Source: an uncultured Christensenella sp. (lineage in GTDB: Bacteria; Bacillota; Clostridia; Christensenellales; UBA3700). From it: a DNA stretch of 41,080 nt. The stretch covers positions 1 to 41,080 of the forward strand of contig CAJTXS010000014.1 of assembly GCA_910583735.1 (NCBI GenBank), written 5' to 3'. Shown here in pieces: positions 1-8,455 of this stretch; within the stretch, counting starts at the first letter, position 1, and each line of letters begins with the position of its first letter. Under the pieces are notes generated by a model that saw only the letters and a list, made by a program, of their open reading frames with translations, ran no database searches and had not been told where the DNA came from. Position numbers and translations under genes: made by a program.

Positions 1-719
1 GCTTGACGGGCTTTAACGCCGAGTATATGGAGATAGTCTACGAGGACGCGGACGGTACAGCCAAGAGCGGCGAAACCAACGCGGGCGAGTACAAGATTAA
101 GATACGCTTTACAAGCGGCTTATACTGCTGGGACAACGGCGACGGTACGACGTCCACGGACGACCTCGAGCTCACGGTTAAGATATCCAAGGCGCAGCTG
201 CCTTCGCAGTGGAACAGCGGCGGCAAGGTGCCTACCATATCCGTGCCCGAGAGCCTCGCGGACTGTCTAAGCAACGACGCCTTTAACTACACCTATACAG
301 ACGAGGACGGCAATACGGTAAGTAAGTCCGATATGGTTGCTGGCAAGACGTACAGCGTCAAGGCGACGCTTAAGCCCGAGTATGCGGCTAACTTCGAGTT
401 TATAGACGCGAGCGGCAACGTATTGCCCGACGCTACGGCGAGCACTTCGCACGAGTTCGATTACTCTACGGGCGATAGCAACAATGATAATAACGGCTCG
501 AGCAATAACGGCGGCGGCAATGTGCCCGACGACTACTATAAGTGGTATAAGGTACATGTGATTTTCGAAGGCGCGGCAGTCGCGGTTATGTCGGGAATAT
601 TCATAATGTTTATAGTCTTGATGTTTAGGTTCAGGAATAAGAAGAAGGCTAAGAGCGACGACAGGCGCTCAGACAGACCGGGCAGCGCGGCAGGCGATAA
701 CAGTCGAGACGATATATAA
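1..719 (+). CDS. C-terminal part of a repeat-rich, membrane-anchored surface protein (5' end outside window)
   Basis: The reading frame is open to the left window edge, so the true start lies upstream and only about the last 238 residues are seen. The visible part is Ig-like/MBG-like repeat sequence, with modules beginning around ISKAQLPSQW and containing a YTYTDEDGN motif. A Asn/Gly/Ser-rich linker (about residues 156-174) follows, then one hydrophobic helix (about 186-208) and a basic tail starting RNKKKAK. There is no LPXTG motif, so anchoring is by the membrane helix. The last module resembles the penultimate module of the giant protein at 10561-16629 (shared YxDEDGN, GK-Y-x-AT and NFEF-DA-GN motifs), and the overall C-terminal layout is the same, so the two are paralogues. 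Exported location is inferred. Ligand and function are unknown. Confidence 0.8.
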   Translation, partial: LTGFNAEYMEIVYEDADGTAKSGETNAGEYKIKIRFTSGLYCWDNGDGTTSTDDLELTVKISKAQLPSQWNSGGKVPTISVPESLADCLSNDAFNYTYTDEDGNTVSKSDMVAGKTYSVKATLKPEYAANFEFIDASGNVLPDATASTSHEFDYSTGDSNNDNNGSSNNGGGNVPDDYYKWYKVHVIFEGAAVAVMSGIFIMFIVLMFRFRNKKKAKSDDRRSDRPGSAAGDNSRDDI

Positions 720-960
720 GTTATATTGAATAGTCAAGGCGGGAATGCCGACAGGCGATTAAGCGCGCGGCGACGTTAAGTTTGCCGCAACGCGTTGCCG
801 ATATTGTAAGTCGATAGGGCAGATAGAAGTATTAACGAGGATTGCATGTCGATTAGGCAGTCCGAAATATTAACAACATTAATTAAATAAGGGCAATCGT
901 GGTTCGATTGCCCTTACTGTCATATTGAGTTATCCGATAGGGGAAAATTTTACCCTAAAA
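720..960. other. Convergent intergenic gap
   Basis: About 240 bases between the end of the plus-strand surface gene and the end of typA on the minus strand. Apart from the hairpin at 891-913 I see no gene, RNA or repeat here. Confidence 0.5.
889..914 (-). terminator. Intrinsic terminator after typA, possibly bidirectional
   Basis: A perfect 9-bp stem (GGGCAATCG at 891-899 with CGATTGCCC at 905-913) has a 5-base loop. Read on the minus strand it is followed by TTATTTAATT, so it fits the end of the typA operon about 50 bases after the typA stop. The plus-strand tail is less T-rich, so termination of the first surface gene here is only possible. Confidence 0.65.
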
Positions 961-2781
961 TTACATCTTCTTTTTAGCCGCGGCGTTCTTCATCCTTTGT
1001 TCGCGGTTAAGTTCTATCTTGCGCAGTCTTATGCTCACGGGAGTGACCTCTACCAGCTCGTCCTCGGCGATGAATTCGAGGCATTGCTCGAGAGATAGCT
1101 GACGGGGCGGGGTGAGACGCAGCGCGTCCTCGCTGCCTGCCGCGCGGTTATTGGTGAGCTGCTTTTTCTTACAGACGTTGACGGTCATGTCGTCTTCGCG
1201 CGAGTTCTCGCCGACAATCTGTCCCGCGTATACTTTTACGCCCGCGCCGATGAAGAGGGTGGAGCGCTCCTGCGCGTTAAAGAGACCGTACGCGTTGGAC
1301 ACGCCGTCCTCCCATGCGATAATCGAGCCGCGCGCTCTGTCGCGTATCTCGCCCTTATACGGCGCGTAATTCTCGAAGGTGTGCGTCATTACGCCGAAGC
1401 CTCTCGTGTCGGTGAGCATTTCGTTGCGGTAGCCTATGAGACAGCGCGAGGGGATAGTGAATTCCAGTTTGGTGCCGCCTCTGTCGTCGGGTATCATCTC
1501 TTTGAGGTCGCCTTTGCGCATGCCGACGCCGTTCATGACCACGCCTACGTATTCGGCGGGGACTTCCACGACCAGCCTTTCGATAGGTTCGCACTTAACG
1601 CCGTCGATTTCTTTGATAATAACTTCGGGCCGACTTACCTGGAATTCGTAGCCTTCGCGGCGCATTGTCTCTATCAGTACCGACAGATGCAGCTCGCCTC
1701 TGCCGTATACCTTAAAGCAGTCTGCGCTGTCCGTCTCTTCCACGCGCATGCTCACGTTGGTCTGCACTTCCTTAAACAGTCTCGAGCGCAAGTGTCTGCT
1801 AGTGACATACTTGCCCTCTTTACCTGCAAATGGCGAGTCGTTGACCATAAAGAGCATGGATAGTGTAGGCTCGTCTATCTTGACGAAGGGGAGCGGCTCG
1901 GGCATGTTGTAAGAGCATACCGTATCGCCTATACCCAGCGTCTCGGGACCGTTGACGGCGATGATGTCGCCTATGCTCGCGCTCTCCACTTCGACGCGCT
2001 TCAAGCCCTCGAACTGGTATAGCCTTACGATTCTCTCCGTAGTCACGCTGCCGTCAATGTGGCACACCGATGTGGGCTGTCCCACCTTGACGCTGCCGCG
2101 TTTAACGCGCGCGATGCCTATCTTGCCTACGTAATCATCGTAGTCGAGATTGCATATCAGCGCCTGCAAGCCGCCGCTTTCCTCTCCCTCGGGACAGGGG
2201 ATATCCTTGAGCACGGTGTCGAGCAGAGGATCCATGTTGTCGCCGTGTTCGTCCGCGCTTAGCGACGCCCAGCCTTGCTTTCCGCTCGCGTATACGGTTG
2301 TGAAGTCTATCTGATCGTCGTTGGCGCCAAGCTCTATAAAGAGATCTATTATCTGGTCGGTCACCTTGTCGAGGTCGCCGCCTCTGTCTATCTTGTTGAT
2401 GGTGACTATCGCTTTCTTGCCCAGTCCGAGCGCCTTTTTGAGCACGTAACGCGTCTGAGGCATGCAACCCTCTACGGCGTCAATGAGCAATATTACGCCG
2501 TCCACCATGGACAGTATACGCTCTACCTCTCCGCCGAAGTCCGCGTGTCCGGGTGTGTCGACGATATTGATTTTTACGTCCTTATAGTGCAGAGCGGTGC
2601 TTTTGGCGAGTATGGTAATTCCGCGCTCGCGCTCGAGATCGCCCGAGTCCATTACGCGCTCCGCCACAACTTCGCCCGTGCGGAATATCTTGTTTTGCTT
2701 GAGTAGCTGATCTACCAGCGTGGTCTTGCCGTGGTCTACGTGCGCGATTATCGCCACGTTTCTGATATCGGTTCTTTTCAT
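961..2781 (-). CDS. typA: Ribosome-associated GTPase TypA/BipA
   Basis: At 606 residues this is the normal TypA/BipA length. The translational GTPase signature is complete: AHVDHGKTT (G1), RERGITI (G2), DTPGHADFGGEVER (G3) and NKID (G4). EF-G-like domains follow, with the family-typical C-terminal part (GVMTHTFENYAPYKGE) and a basic end. Family members bind the ribosome and assist large-subunit assembly and stress or cold adaptation; that role is known for the family, not shown here. The start ATG has a GGAAG ribosome-binding site about 7-8 bases upstream. It is the last gene of a four-gene minus-strand operon, 24 bases after the yfcE-like gene, and a terminator follows at 891-913. Codon use is typical of the window. 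Confidence 0.97.
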   Translation of the reverse strand: MKRTDIRNVAIIAHVDHGKTTLVDQLLKQNKIFRTGEVVAERVMDSGDLERERGITILAKSTALHYKDVKINIVDTPGHADFGGEVERILSMVDGVILLIDAVEGCMPQTRYVLKKALGLGKKAIVTINKIDRGGDLDKVTDQIIDLFIELGANDDQIDFTTVYASGKQGWASLSADEHGDNMDPLLDTVLKDIPCPEGEESGGLQALICNLDYDDYVGKIGIARVKRGSVKVGQPTSVCHIDGSVTTERIVRLYQFEGLKRVEVESASIGDIIAVNGPETLGIGDTVCSYNMPEPLPFVKIDEPTLSMLFMVNDSPFAGKEGKYVTSRHLRSRLFKEVQTNVSMRVEETDSADCFKVYGRGELHLSVLIETMRREGYEFQVSRPEVIIKEIDGVKCEPIERLVVEVPAEYVGVVMNGVGMRKGDLKEMIPDDRGGTKLEFTIPSRCLIGYRNEMLTDTRGFGVMTHTFENYAPYKGEIRDRARGSIIAWEDGVSNAYGLFNAQERSTLFIGAGVKVYAGQIVGENSREDDMTVNVCKKKQLTNNRAAGSEDALRLTPPRQLSLEQCLEFIAEDELVEVTPVSIRLRKIELNREQRMKNAAAKKKM

Positions 2782-2805
2782 ATATATACTTCCGTTAAAG
2801 TTTGA

Positions 2806-3258
2806 TTACAATTGTACTATCTTGGCGTGCGCCTTATTGCCTGTAACGACCATATAGCAATATGTGCCGCTGTAGCCTATAGAGCCGGGATTGATAAGCG
2901 TTACGCCCTGTCTCGACTCTATAAGCGGCGTATGGGTATGACCGTACAGCGCGTAGTCGCAGCCTAAGCCTTTAGCCGCCTCGCTCAGAGCGTGCAGGTC
3001 TCTTTTTACGCCGTGGGCGTGCCCGTGGGTGAGCAATAATTTTACGCCTTCTATTTCGACGACTTTATCGCCTGTTCCGCCGTCGCTGTTGCCGTATACG
3101 TACTCGACCTTGCCGCGGTAGGAGCGGACGAGGAAGTCGATGTCGCTCAACCCGTCGCCGAGATGGAATATATAGTCGCACTCGTCCAGCACTTGCAGCA
3201 GGCGCTCGCTCATAGGCATCCGTCCGTGCGAGTCGGACATCACTGCTATCGTCTTCAT
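2806..3258 (-). CDS. YfcE/MJ0936-type metallophosphoesterase
   Basis: A compact 150-residue calcineurin-like phosphodiesterase. The metal-binding motifs appear in the expected order: SDSHG near residue 8-12, HLGDG about residue 32, GNSDG about residue 56 (GNCD or GNHD in many relatives), THGHAHG, and YGHTH near the end. The length matches single-domain YfcE-like enzymes, which hydrolyse phosphodiesters with Mn2+; the physiological substrate is unknown. The start is the ATG at 3258, with a weak AGGCG upstream. It lies between rdgB (56 bases upstream) and typA (24 bases downstream). The rdgB-yfcE neighbourhood is common in Firmicutes and supports the annotation. Confidence 0.9.
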   Translation of the reverse strand: MKTIAVMSDSHGRMPMSERLLQVLDECDYIFHLGDGLSDIDFLVRSYRGKVEYVYGNSDGGTGDKVVEIEGVKLLLTHGHAHGVKRDLHALSEAAKGLGCDYALYGHTHTPLIESRQGVTLINPGSIGYSGTYCYMVVTGNKAHAKIVQL

Positions 3259-3314
3259 AGATTATCGCCTTTTAAGCGCCGCTTGGGGGTGCGGCGTCGT
3301 ATTGCGCTGCGCTC

Positions 3315-3896
3315 TTACAGCTTGTCCACCAGTGCGGCGAGCGCTCTGCCTCTGTGCGAAACGGCGTTCTTTTCTTCCTCGCTTGCCTCGGCGAAAGTCT
3401 TATCGAGATCGAGCGAGTAGAATATAGGGTCGTATCCGAATCCGCCCCTGCCGCAATAGCTGCGTGTTATTATGCCTTCCGCAGCGCCTTCCGCGGTCAC
3501 GATATCGCCGTTCGGGCATACGAGCGCTACCGCGCACTTAAACCTCGCGCTCCTGTCGCGCTCTTGTACATCGGACAGCCTGCTAAGCAGCAGCTCGTTG
3601 TTGGCTTTACTGTCGCAGCGCGCGCCCGAGTATCTTGCCGAGTATACCCCCGGCTCGCCGTTTAATGCGTCCACGCACAGTCCGCTGTCGTCGGCAAGAG
3701 CGGGCATATTCGCAATTTCCGCAATGGCACGCGCCTTAATAATCGCATTTTCCATAAATGTGGAGCCGTTTTCCTCCACCTCGACGTCTATGCCTTTATC
3801 TGCAAGCGTATAGATATGAGTAAATTTTGCTCCGAGAATCTCTTTGATTTCTCTTACTTTATGTGCGTTGCTCGTGGCAAGTATTATCTCTTTCAC
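3315..3896 (-). CDS. rdgB: dITP/XTP pyrophosphatase (RdgB/HAM1 family)
   Basis: This enzyme removes deaminated purine nucleotides (dITP, XTP) by cleaving them to the monophosphate and pyrophosphate. Family landmarks are all visible: the N-terminal ATSNAHKVREI, DSGLCVDALNGEPGVYSARY, GRGGFGYDPIF and the late EKNAVSHRGRAL. I chose the GTG at 3896 (193 residues) over the longer open frame to 3938. The extra residues have no family match, the GTG overlaps the upstream stop as GTGA, and GGGAG lies 7 bases before it. The overlap implies translational coupling to the PH-like protein gene. It is the second gene of the typA operon. Confidence 0.95.
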   Translation of the reverse strand: MKEIILATSNAHKVREIKEILGAKFTHIYTLADKGIDVEVEENGSTFMENAIIKARAIAEIANMPALADDSGLCVDALNGEPGVYSARYSGARCDSKANNELLLSRLSDVQERDRSARFKCAVALVCPNGDIVTAEGAAEGIITRSYCGRGGFGYDPIFYSLDLDKTFAEASEEEKNAVSHRGRALAALVDKL

Positions 3897-4381
3897 TTCT
3901 TGACTCCCGTCTCCACGACGTCGTATTCGGCGTTGCACTTATCGGTAATTGCGGCTGCGAATTCGTCGTACAATTGCGGCTTGATATTGATTTGCTTTAC
4001 TTGCCAGGCGGGTACGGCTTCGTCCGACTTGTCCTTGACGGCTGCTGCGTAATACATTATCATTATCGTCTTGTCCTCGTCTCTGCGCAGTCTCAATATG
4101 TGCTCGTAGGGTATCGAGGTAAAGAATATGCCGAGGTTAACGCGCACGCCGCTATCGGTGAGCGTGTAGCCCGAGCAGAATACGAACGACGCTATCATCG
4201 CCGTGAGCAGCGGCATGATTACGCAAGCGGTTATGTCGAGCGGGTAGTTGTAAGATTGCATATTCCCCACATTGCACAGCCGCAATATATTGACCGTCTC
4301 CGCAGCCGTAAGCGCAATCGCCGCCGCAGCAAAGAGCAGGTAATACCACTTGGACAATATAAACTTATACCGCTTTTTCAT
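3893..4381 (-). CDS. Small membrane protein with bacterial PH-like domain
   Basis: 162 residues. A basic start (MKKRYKF) leads into two hydrophobic helices (about 12-30 and 48-72). The cytosolic part follows, with YTLTDSGVRVNLGIFFTSI and IPYEHILRLRRDED patterns. This resembles the short bacterial PH domains found after a pair of membrane helices (bPH/DUF1200-like); the specific family is my inference from pattern. Function is unknown. It is the first gene of the operon with rdgB, yfcE-like and typA, and its stop overlaps the rdgB start. There is no ribosome-binding site; the promoter's -10 box ends only 7 bases before the ATG, so the mRNA is probably leaderless. Confidence 0.7.
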   Translation of the reverse strand: MKKRYKFILSKWYYLLFAAAAIALTAAETVNILRLCNVGNMQSYNYPLDITACVIMPLLTAMIASFVFCSGYTLTDSGVRVNLGIFFTSIPYEHILRLRRDEDKTIMIMYYAAAVKDKSDEAVPAWQVKQINIKPQLYDEFAAAITDKCNAEYDVVETGVKK

Positions 4382-4388
4382 AGCAAAT

Positions 4389-4417
4389 ATTATAGCAAAA
4401 AGCGCGTCGATTTACAA
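4389..4417 (-). promoter_or_regulatory. Sigma-A-type promoter of the PH-rdgB-yfcE-typA operon, leaderless
   Basis: On the minus strand, TTGTAA (4417-4412), a 17-base spacer and a perfect TATAAT (4394-4389). The -10 box ends 7 bases before the ATG at 4381, so the predicted transcription start falls on or next to the start codon. No Shine-Dalgarno sequence is present. Confidence 0.75.
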
Positions 4418-4563
4418 GCGCAATAGCGCCGCGATGTCATATATTGCGTAAATTATATTATTCATACACGCATTATTGACAGGCTGCCTTATCTATATAA
4501 GCGAGCGGCGCGCGTATAGCTTAGACGCATTGCTATTAGTTGCGCGGATATAGCCGTTAATTG

Positions 4564-4592
4564 TTGATAATCTTAGCGCGATATATTATAAT
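4564..4592 (+). promoter_or_regulatory. Promoter of the hydratase-fthC-rsmD/coaD operon
   Basis: TTGATA at 4564-4569, a 17-base spacer and TATAAT at 4587-4592, predicting a start near 4599 and a 5' leader of about 40 bases. A small GC hairpin (GGCGG-caa-CCGCC, 4614-4626) lies just before the GGAG at 4631-4634 and could affect ribosome access. Confidence 0.75.
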
Positions 4593-4640
4593 TAATGCGT
4601 ATATAATTTTTGCGGCGGCAACCGCCTATTGGAGATAATG

Positions 4641-6896
4641 ATGGTAAGATTGATTGACGAAGGCATTTATTGTTTTAACTCGCAGTTCCTCACTGCGCGC
4701 GAGCTGGTTGGCAAGGGCGTGGCGGAGATAGAGCTCACCGAGGCGTACAGGGGCACTATGGCGTACTCCATACTCTCCAAGCACAACGTTAACGGCAAGA
4801 CCGCTAAGGGCAGCCTTCTCAATATCAAGTTCGACGCAATGGCGTCTCACGATATCACTTACGTAGGCATAATTCAGAATGCCAAGGCGAGCGGACTTGC
4901 GCGCTTCCCTCTGCCTTACGTCCTCACCAACTGCCACAACTCGCTGTGCGCCGTAGGCGGCACAATTAACGAGGACGACCACGTATTCGGACTGTCGGCG
5001 GCGAAGAAGTACGGCGGAATATTCGTGCCCCCTCATCAGGCGGTAATTCACACATATATGCGCGAGTGCATGAGCGGCGGCGGCAAGATGATCCTCGGCA
5101 GCGACTCTCATACCCGTTACGGAGCATTGGGTACGATGGCTATCGGAGAGGGCGGACCCGAACTCGTCAAACAGCTGCTCAATCGCACGTACGACATAAC
5201 TTATCCCGACGTAGTCGCAGTCAGGCTTACGGGCAAGCCGCGCAGGGGCGTAGGTCCGCAGGACGTGGCGCTCGCCATCATCGGCGAGGTGTTCAAGTGC
5301 GGCTTTGTCAAGAATAAGGTCATGGAATTCATAGGCGACGGCATAGCCTCGTTGCCTGTAGAGTACCGCAACGGCATAGACGTAATGACCACCGAGACAA
5401 CGTGTCTTAGCAGCATATGGCGTACGGACGACGTCTTGGTCAGGGACTACTACGCAGAGCGCGGACGTCTCGAGGATTACTCGCCCGTTGCGCCCGCGCC
5501 GCTTGCTTATTACGACGCGGCGATAGAGGTGGACCTCGGACAGATAGAGCCCAAGATAGCTCTTCCTTTCCACCCCGCCAATGTGTACAATCTCAAGGAC
5601 GTCATAGCCAACCCCTACGACATACTGTCCGCGGCTGAGACGGAGGCGAATAAACTGCTCGGCGGCAAGGGCGTCAAACTCTCGCTTACCGATAAGATAT
5701 CGGGCGGCAAGGTTATGGTCGAGCAAGGCATAATCGCAGGCTGCGCGGGCGGCACTTACGACAATATCGTGGAGGCGGCGTCGATACTGCGCGGCGGCAG
5801 AGTGGGCGACGGCAAGTTTACGCTAAGCGTATATCCTTCCAGCACGCCTATATATTCCGACCTCATGCGCAAGGGCGTGTTGTCCGACTTGATAGCTGCG
5901 GGAGCGGTGGTCAAGACGGCTTTCTGCGGACCTTGCTTCGGCGCGGGCGACGTGCCCGCCAACGGCGCGCTCAGTATCAGACACACTACGCGTAACTTCG
6001 AGTCGCGCGAGGGCGCCAAGCCCGGCGCGGGACAGATAGCGGGAGTTGCGCTCATGGACAGTCGCAGCATCGCGGCTACGGCGGCGCGCGGCGGCGTGCT
6101 TACGGCGGCGACGGATATAGATTACGACGATACAATACCCGCGTTCGATTACGACGAGCGTATCTATGCGGGCAGAGTATATAACGGCTGGGACAAGCCC
6201 GAAGGCACTCCGCTCGAGTACGGTCCCAATATCAAGGACTGGCCCGACATGCCCGCCTTAGCGGACAATGCGGTGATTAAACTTGCCGCCGCGATATATG
6301 ACCCCGTCACGACTACGGACGAGCTCATCCCTTCGGGCGAGACGTCCTCATACCGCTCCAACCCCTTAGGTCTTGCCGAGTTTGCCTTATCGCGCAAGGT
6401 CCCCGAGTATGTAGGCAGAGCCAAGGCGATAGCTGCGGACGCTAAGCAGTGCGAGAGCGGTCTCAGCGGCGAGTATGCCGACGCGTGGCGTATCGCGGGA
6501 CTGGACGCGGTCAAGGGCAGCGTAAGCGTAAGCAGCGGAATATTCGCAATCAAGCCGGGCGACGGCAGCGCGCGCGAGCAGGCAGCGAGCTGCCAGAGAG
6601 TGCTGGGCGGCTCGTGCAACATAGCTCGTGAGTATGCTACCAAGCGTTACCGTTCCAACCTCATCAACTGGGGAATGTTGCCCTTCGTGTCGGACGACGA
6701 CTTCTTGAATGGCGATATAATTATCGTGCCCTCGGTCAGAGAGGCGGTCGCGCGCGGCGACGAACTCCTGCCTGCCAAGCTCGTCAGAGACGGTAAGGCG
6801 AGCGACATTACGCTTAAGCTCGACAAGCTCACAGAGGAAGAGAAGCGTATCATCTTAAGCGGTTGTCTTATCAACTACTACAGAGACGGAGAGTAA
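4641..6896 (+). CDS. Aconitase-superfamily hydratase, YbhJ-like
   Basis: 751 residues of aconitase-type [4Fe-4S] hydro-lyase. GSDSHTRYGALGTMA and GEGGPELVKQL are typical of the uncharacterised YbhJ-like hydratase branch rather than of citrate aconitase or LeuCD. The three probable cluster cysteines are C368 (GCAGG) and C429/C432 (CGPCFG). A substrate-loop equivalent RNFESREG and a swivel domain at the C-terminus follow. E. coli YbhJ is about the same length. The substrate is unknown; I would not call it AcnA. The start is ATG 4641 because GGAG lies 6 bases before it; TTG 4629 and ATG 4638 sit too close to or before that site. It is first in a five-gene operon, and the cyclo-ligase gene starts 2 bases after its stop. 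Confidence 0.88.
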   Translation: MVRLIDEGIYCFNSQFLTARELVGKGVAEIELTEAYRGTMAYSILSKHNVNGKTAKGSLLNIKFDAMASHDITYVGIIQNAKASGLARFPLPYVLTNCHNSLCAVGGTINEDDHVFGLSAAKKYGGIFVPPHQAVIHTYMRECMSGGGKMILGSDSHTRYGALGTMAIGEGGPELVKQLLNRTYDITYPDVVAVRLTGKPRRGVGPQDVALAIIGEVFKCGFVKNKVMEFIGDGIASLPVEYRNGIDVMTTETTCLSSIWRTDDVLVRDYYAERGRLEDYSPVAPAPLAYYDAAIEVDLGQIEPKIALPFHPANVYNLKDVIANPYDILSAAETEANKLLGGKGVKLSLTDKISGGKVMVEQGIIAGCAGGTYDNIVEAASILRGGRVGDGKFTLSVYPSSTPIYSDLMRKGVLSDLIAAGAVVKTAFCGPCFGAGDVPANGALSIRHTTRNFESREGAKPGAGQIAGVALMDSRSIAATAARGGVLTAATDIDYDDTIPAFDYDERIYAGRVYNGWDKPEGTPLEYGPNIKDWPDMPALADNAVIKLAAAIYDPVTTTDELIPSGETSSYRSNPLGLAEFALSRKVPEYVGRAKAIAADAKQCESGLSGEYADAWRIAGLDAVKGSVSVSSGIFAIKPGDGSAREQAASCQRVLGGSCNIAREYATKRYRSNLINWGMLPFVSDDDFLNGDIIIVPSVREAVARGDELLPAKLVRDGKASDITLKLDKLTEEEKRIILSGCLINYYRDGE

Positions 6897-6897
6897 G

Positions 6898-7449
6898 TTG
6901 GACAAGTCGCAGGCGCGTTCCGAAGTAAAGCGCAGGCTTGCCGCAATGGGCGCGGAGGAAAAGCGATGCGCGGACGCGCTAATAGAGCGCATAGCGTCGG
7001 ATTATGTCCTTATGCGCGGATATAATAATGTATGTATATATAACGCGCTGCCTTCCGAGGTCGCAACTGCGGGTATAGTCGCAAGACTGATGTCTGCGGG
7101 CGTCAAGATATGTATGCCCAAGGTGTGCGGCGCGGATATGTCATTGATATATATAGACAAGGATACGCGCTGCGAGCAGGGCGCATTCGGTATAAAGGAG
7201 CCTGTCGGCGAGCAGATAAGCGCATCGAGCGCGCGGCTTGACGCCGTGATTACGCCCATGCTCGCATACACGGACGGCAAGGGCAGGATAGGCAAGGGCA
7301 AGGGCTATTACGACAGATTTTTCGCAGATATTGGCAGAGCGGAGAGGATAGGCATAGCCTACGGCATTCAGTATATCGGCGGCGTGAAACTCGACGGTTT
7401 CGACGTGCCTATGGATACGATAATAACGGAAAAGGGATTGACGAATTGA
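6898..7449 (+). CDS. 5-formyltetrahydrofolate cyclo-ligase
   Basis: This enzyme converts 5-formyl-THF to 5,10-methenyl-THF with ATP, returning a folate storage form to one-carbon metabolism. The family signature RIGKGKGYYDRFF lies in the C-terminal third. It is preceded by a GAFGIKEP motif and DAVITPMLAY, which line the folate/ATP site in relatives. 183 residues is a normal length. The start is TTG 6898, chosen because GGAGAG (6888-6893) sits right before it and the hydratase stop is 1 base away. The stop overlaps the next start as TTGA, so three genes in a row are translationally coupled. Confidence 0.93.
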   Translation: MDKSQARSEVKRRLAAMGAEEKRCADALIERIASDYVLMRGYNNVCIYNALPSEVATAGIVARLMSAGVKICMPKVCGADMSLIYIDKDTRCEQGAFGIKEPVGEQISASSARLDAVITPMLAYTDGKGRIGKGKGYYDRFFADIGRAERIGIAYGIQYIGGVKLDGFDVPMDTIITEKGLTN

Positions 7450-8450
7450 AGATAATCAGCGGCTCGTTAAAGGGCAGAAACATATACGCGCCCAAGGGCG
7501 AAGCGGTGCGTCCCACGGCGGACAAGGTGCGGGGCAGCATATTCGACACCTTGCAGACGGAGATAGTCGGCGCGCGCTTCCTGGACCTCTTTGCGGGCAG
7601 CGGCGCGGTAGGCATAGAGGCGTTCAGCAGAGGCGCGGACGAAGTCGTATTCTGCGAGCGCTCTTCGGAGGCTTTAGACTATCTCAAGCGCAATGTAGGA
7701 TTGCTCGGCGATAAGGGCAAGATCTACGCGGGCGACAGCATTGCCTCTATAGGGAGAATGCGCGGACAGTTCGATATAATCTTCTGCGACCCGCCCTACA
7801 GGGACTTATGTCTTGATGCGGTATGCTCGGCGATAGACTCCTGCGGCATACTTAAGGAAGGCGGCGTCATAGTATACGAGCGTTCTTCTATGCAGCAAGC
7901 CTGCGCGCCCGAGGGCTACAGGATAGTCAAGAGCAGACGCTACGGCGCGGCTACGCTCGACTATATAGTCAAGGGCGGCAGCATATGCGTCTTTGCGGGT
8001 TCGTTCGACCCCTTTACGCGCGGACATCTCGAGGTGCTTAAGCGCGCGCTGGGGGACTTCGACGAGGCGATAGCGCTTATAGCCGTCAACGACAGCAAGC
8101 CTTGCAGAGCTACGCTCGAGCAACGCAGAGAGATAGTTGAGGCTGCCATATCGGGCATCGACGGCGCGTCGTGCGACATATGCGAGGGGTATGTCTATAA
8201 GTATTGCAATAAGAGGGGTATTACCGCTCTCGTGCGCGGCGTGCGCAATGCCGCAGACGACGCATACGAGCAGAGTATGGCGGCGTATAACAAGGCTAAA
8301 GGCGGGCTCGATACTCAATTTATAGATAGCGGGCTGGAAGATATCAGCTCGACCGCGCTGCTGGATAAGCTCAAGCGCGGCGAGGATATAACGGATATGT
8401 GCGCTGCGGGAACGGAGCAATTAATACGCAATATCTACTATAGGAGGTAG
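7446..8450 (+). CDS. rsmD-coaD: Fusion of 16S rRNA m2G966 methyltransferase RsmD and phosphopantetheine adenylyltransferase CoaD
   Basis: One 334-residue frame contains two enzymes that are normally separate. Residues 1-176 are RsmD: an N-terminal SGSLKGRN, DLFAGSGAVGIEAFSRGA (SAM site) and catalytic DPPY (FCDPPYRD). Residues 179-334 are CoaD: FAGSFDPFTRGH (nucleotide-binding HxGH-type motif), VRGVRNAADDAYEQ and ISSTAL. The junction near base 7977 has no linker and no in-frame ATG, GTG or TTG that could start CoaD separately, so the fusion looks real. RsmD methylates 16S rRNA; CoaD makes dephospho-CoA from phosphopantetheine. The genes are often adjacent in Firmicutes, which explains the origin. 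The start is TTG 7446, overlapping the upstream stop, with AAGGGA 8 bases before it. Confidence 0.93.
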   Translation: MKIISGSLKGRNIYAPKGEAVRPTADKVRGSIFDTLQTEIVGARFLDLFAGSGAVGIEAFSRGADEVVFCERSSEALDYLKRNVGLLGDKGKIYAGDSIASIGRMRGQFDIIFCDPPYRDLCLDAVCSAIDSCGILKEGGVIVYERSSMQQACAPEGYRIVKSRRYGAATLDYIVKGGSICVFAGSFDPFTRGHLEVLKRALGDFDEAIALIAVNDSKPCRATLEQRREIVEAAISGIDGASCDICEGYVYKYCNKRGITALVRGVRNAADDAYEQSMAAYNKAKGGLDTQFIDSGLEDISSTALLDKLKRGEDITDMCAAGTEQLIRNIYYRR

Positions 8451-8455
8451 CTATT

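Noticed and set aside
3897..3938. Upstream start for RdgB
   Set aside because: The extra residues are Arg-rich and unlike the family; the GTG overlap with the preceding stop and the GGGAG site decide for 3896.
4626..5726. 366-codon open frame on the minus strand
   Set aside because: It lies fully antisense to the hydratase, whose motifs are unmistakable. Its composition (many Arg/Val/Tyr) reflects the complement of GC-rich codons and shows no family motif.
4641..6896. TCA-cycle aconitase
   Set aside because: The GSDSHTRYGALG context and domain order match the YbhJ-like branch better, and no other TCA genes are nearby.
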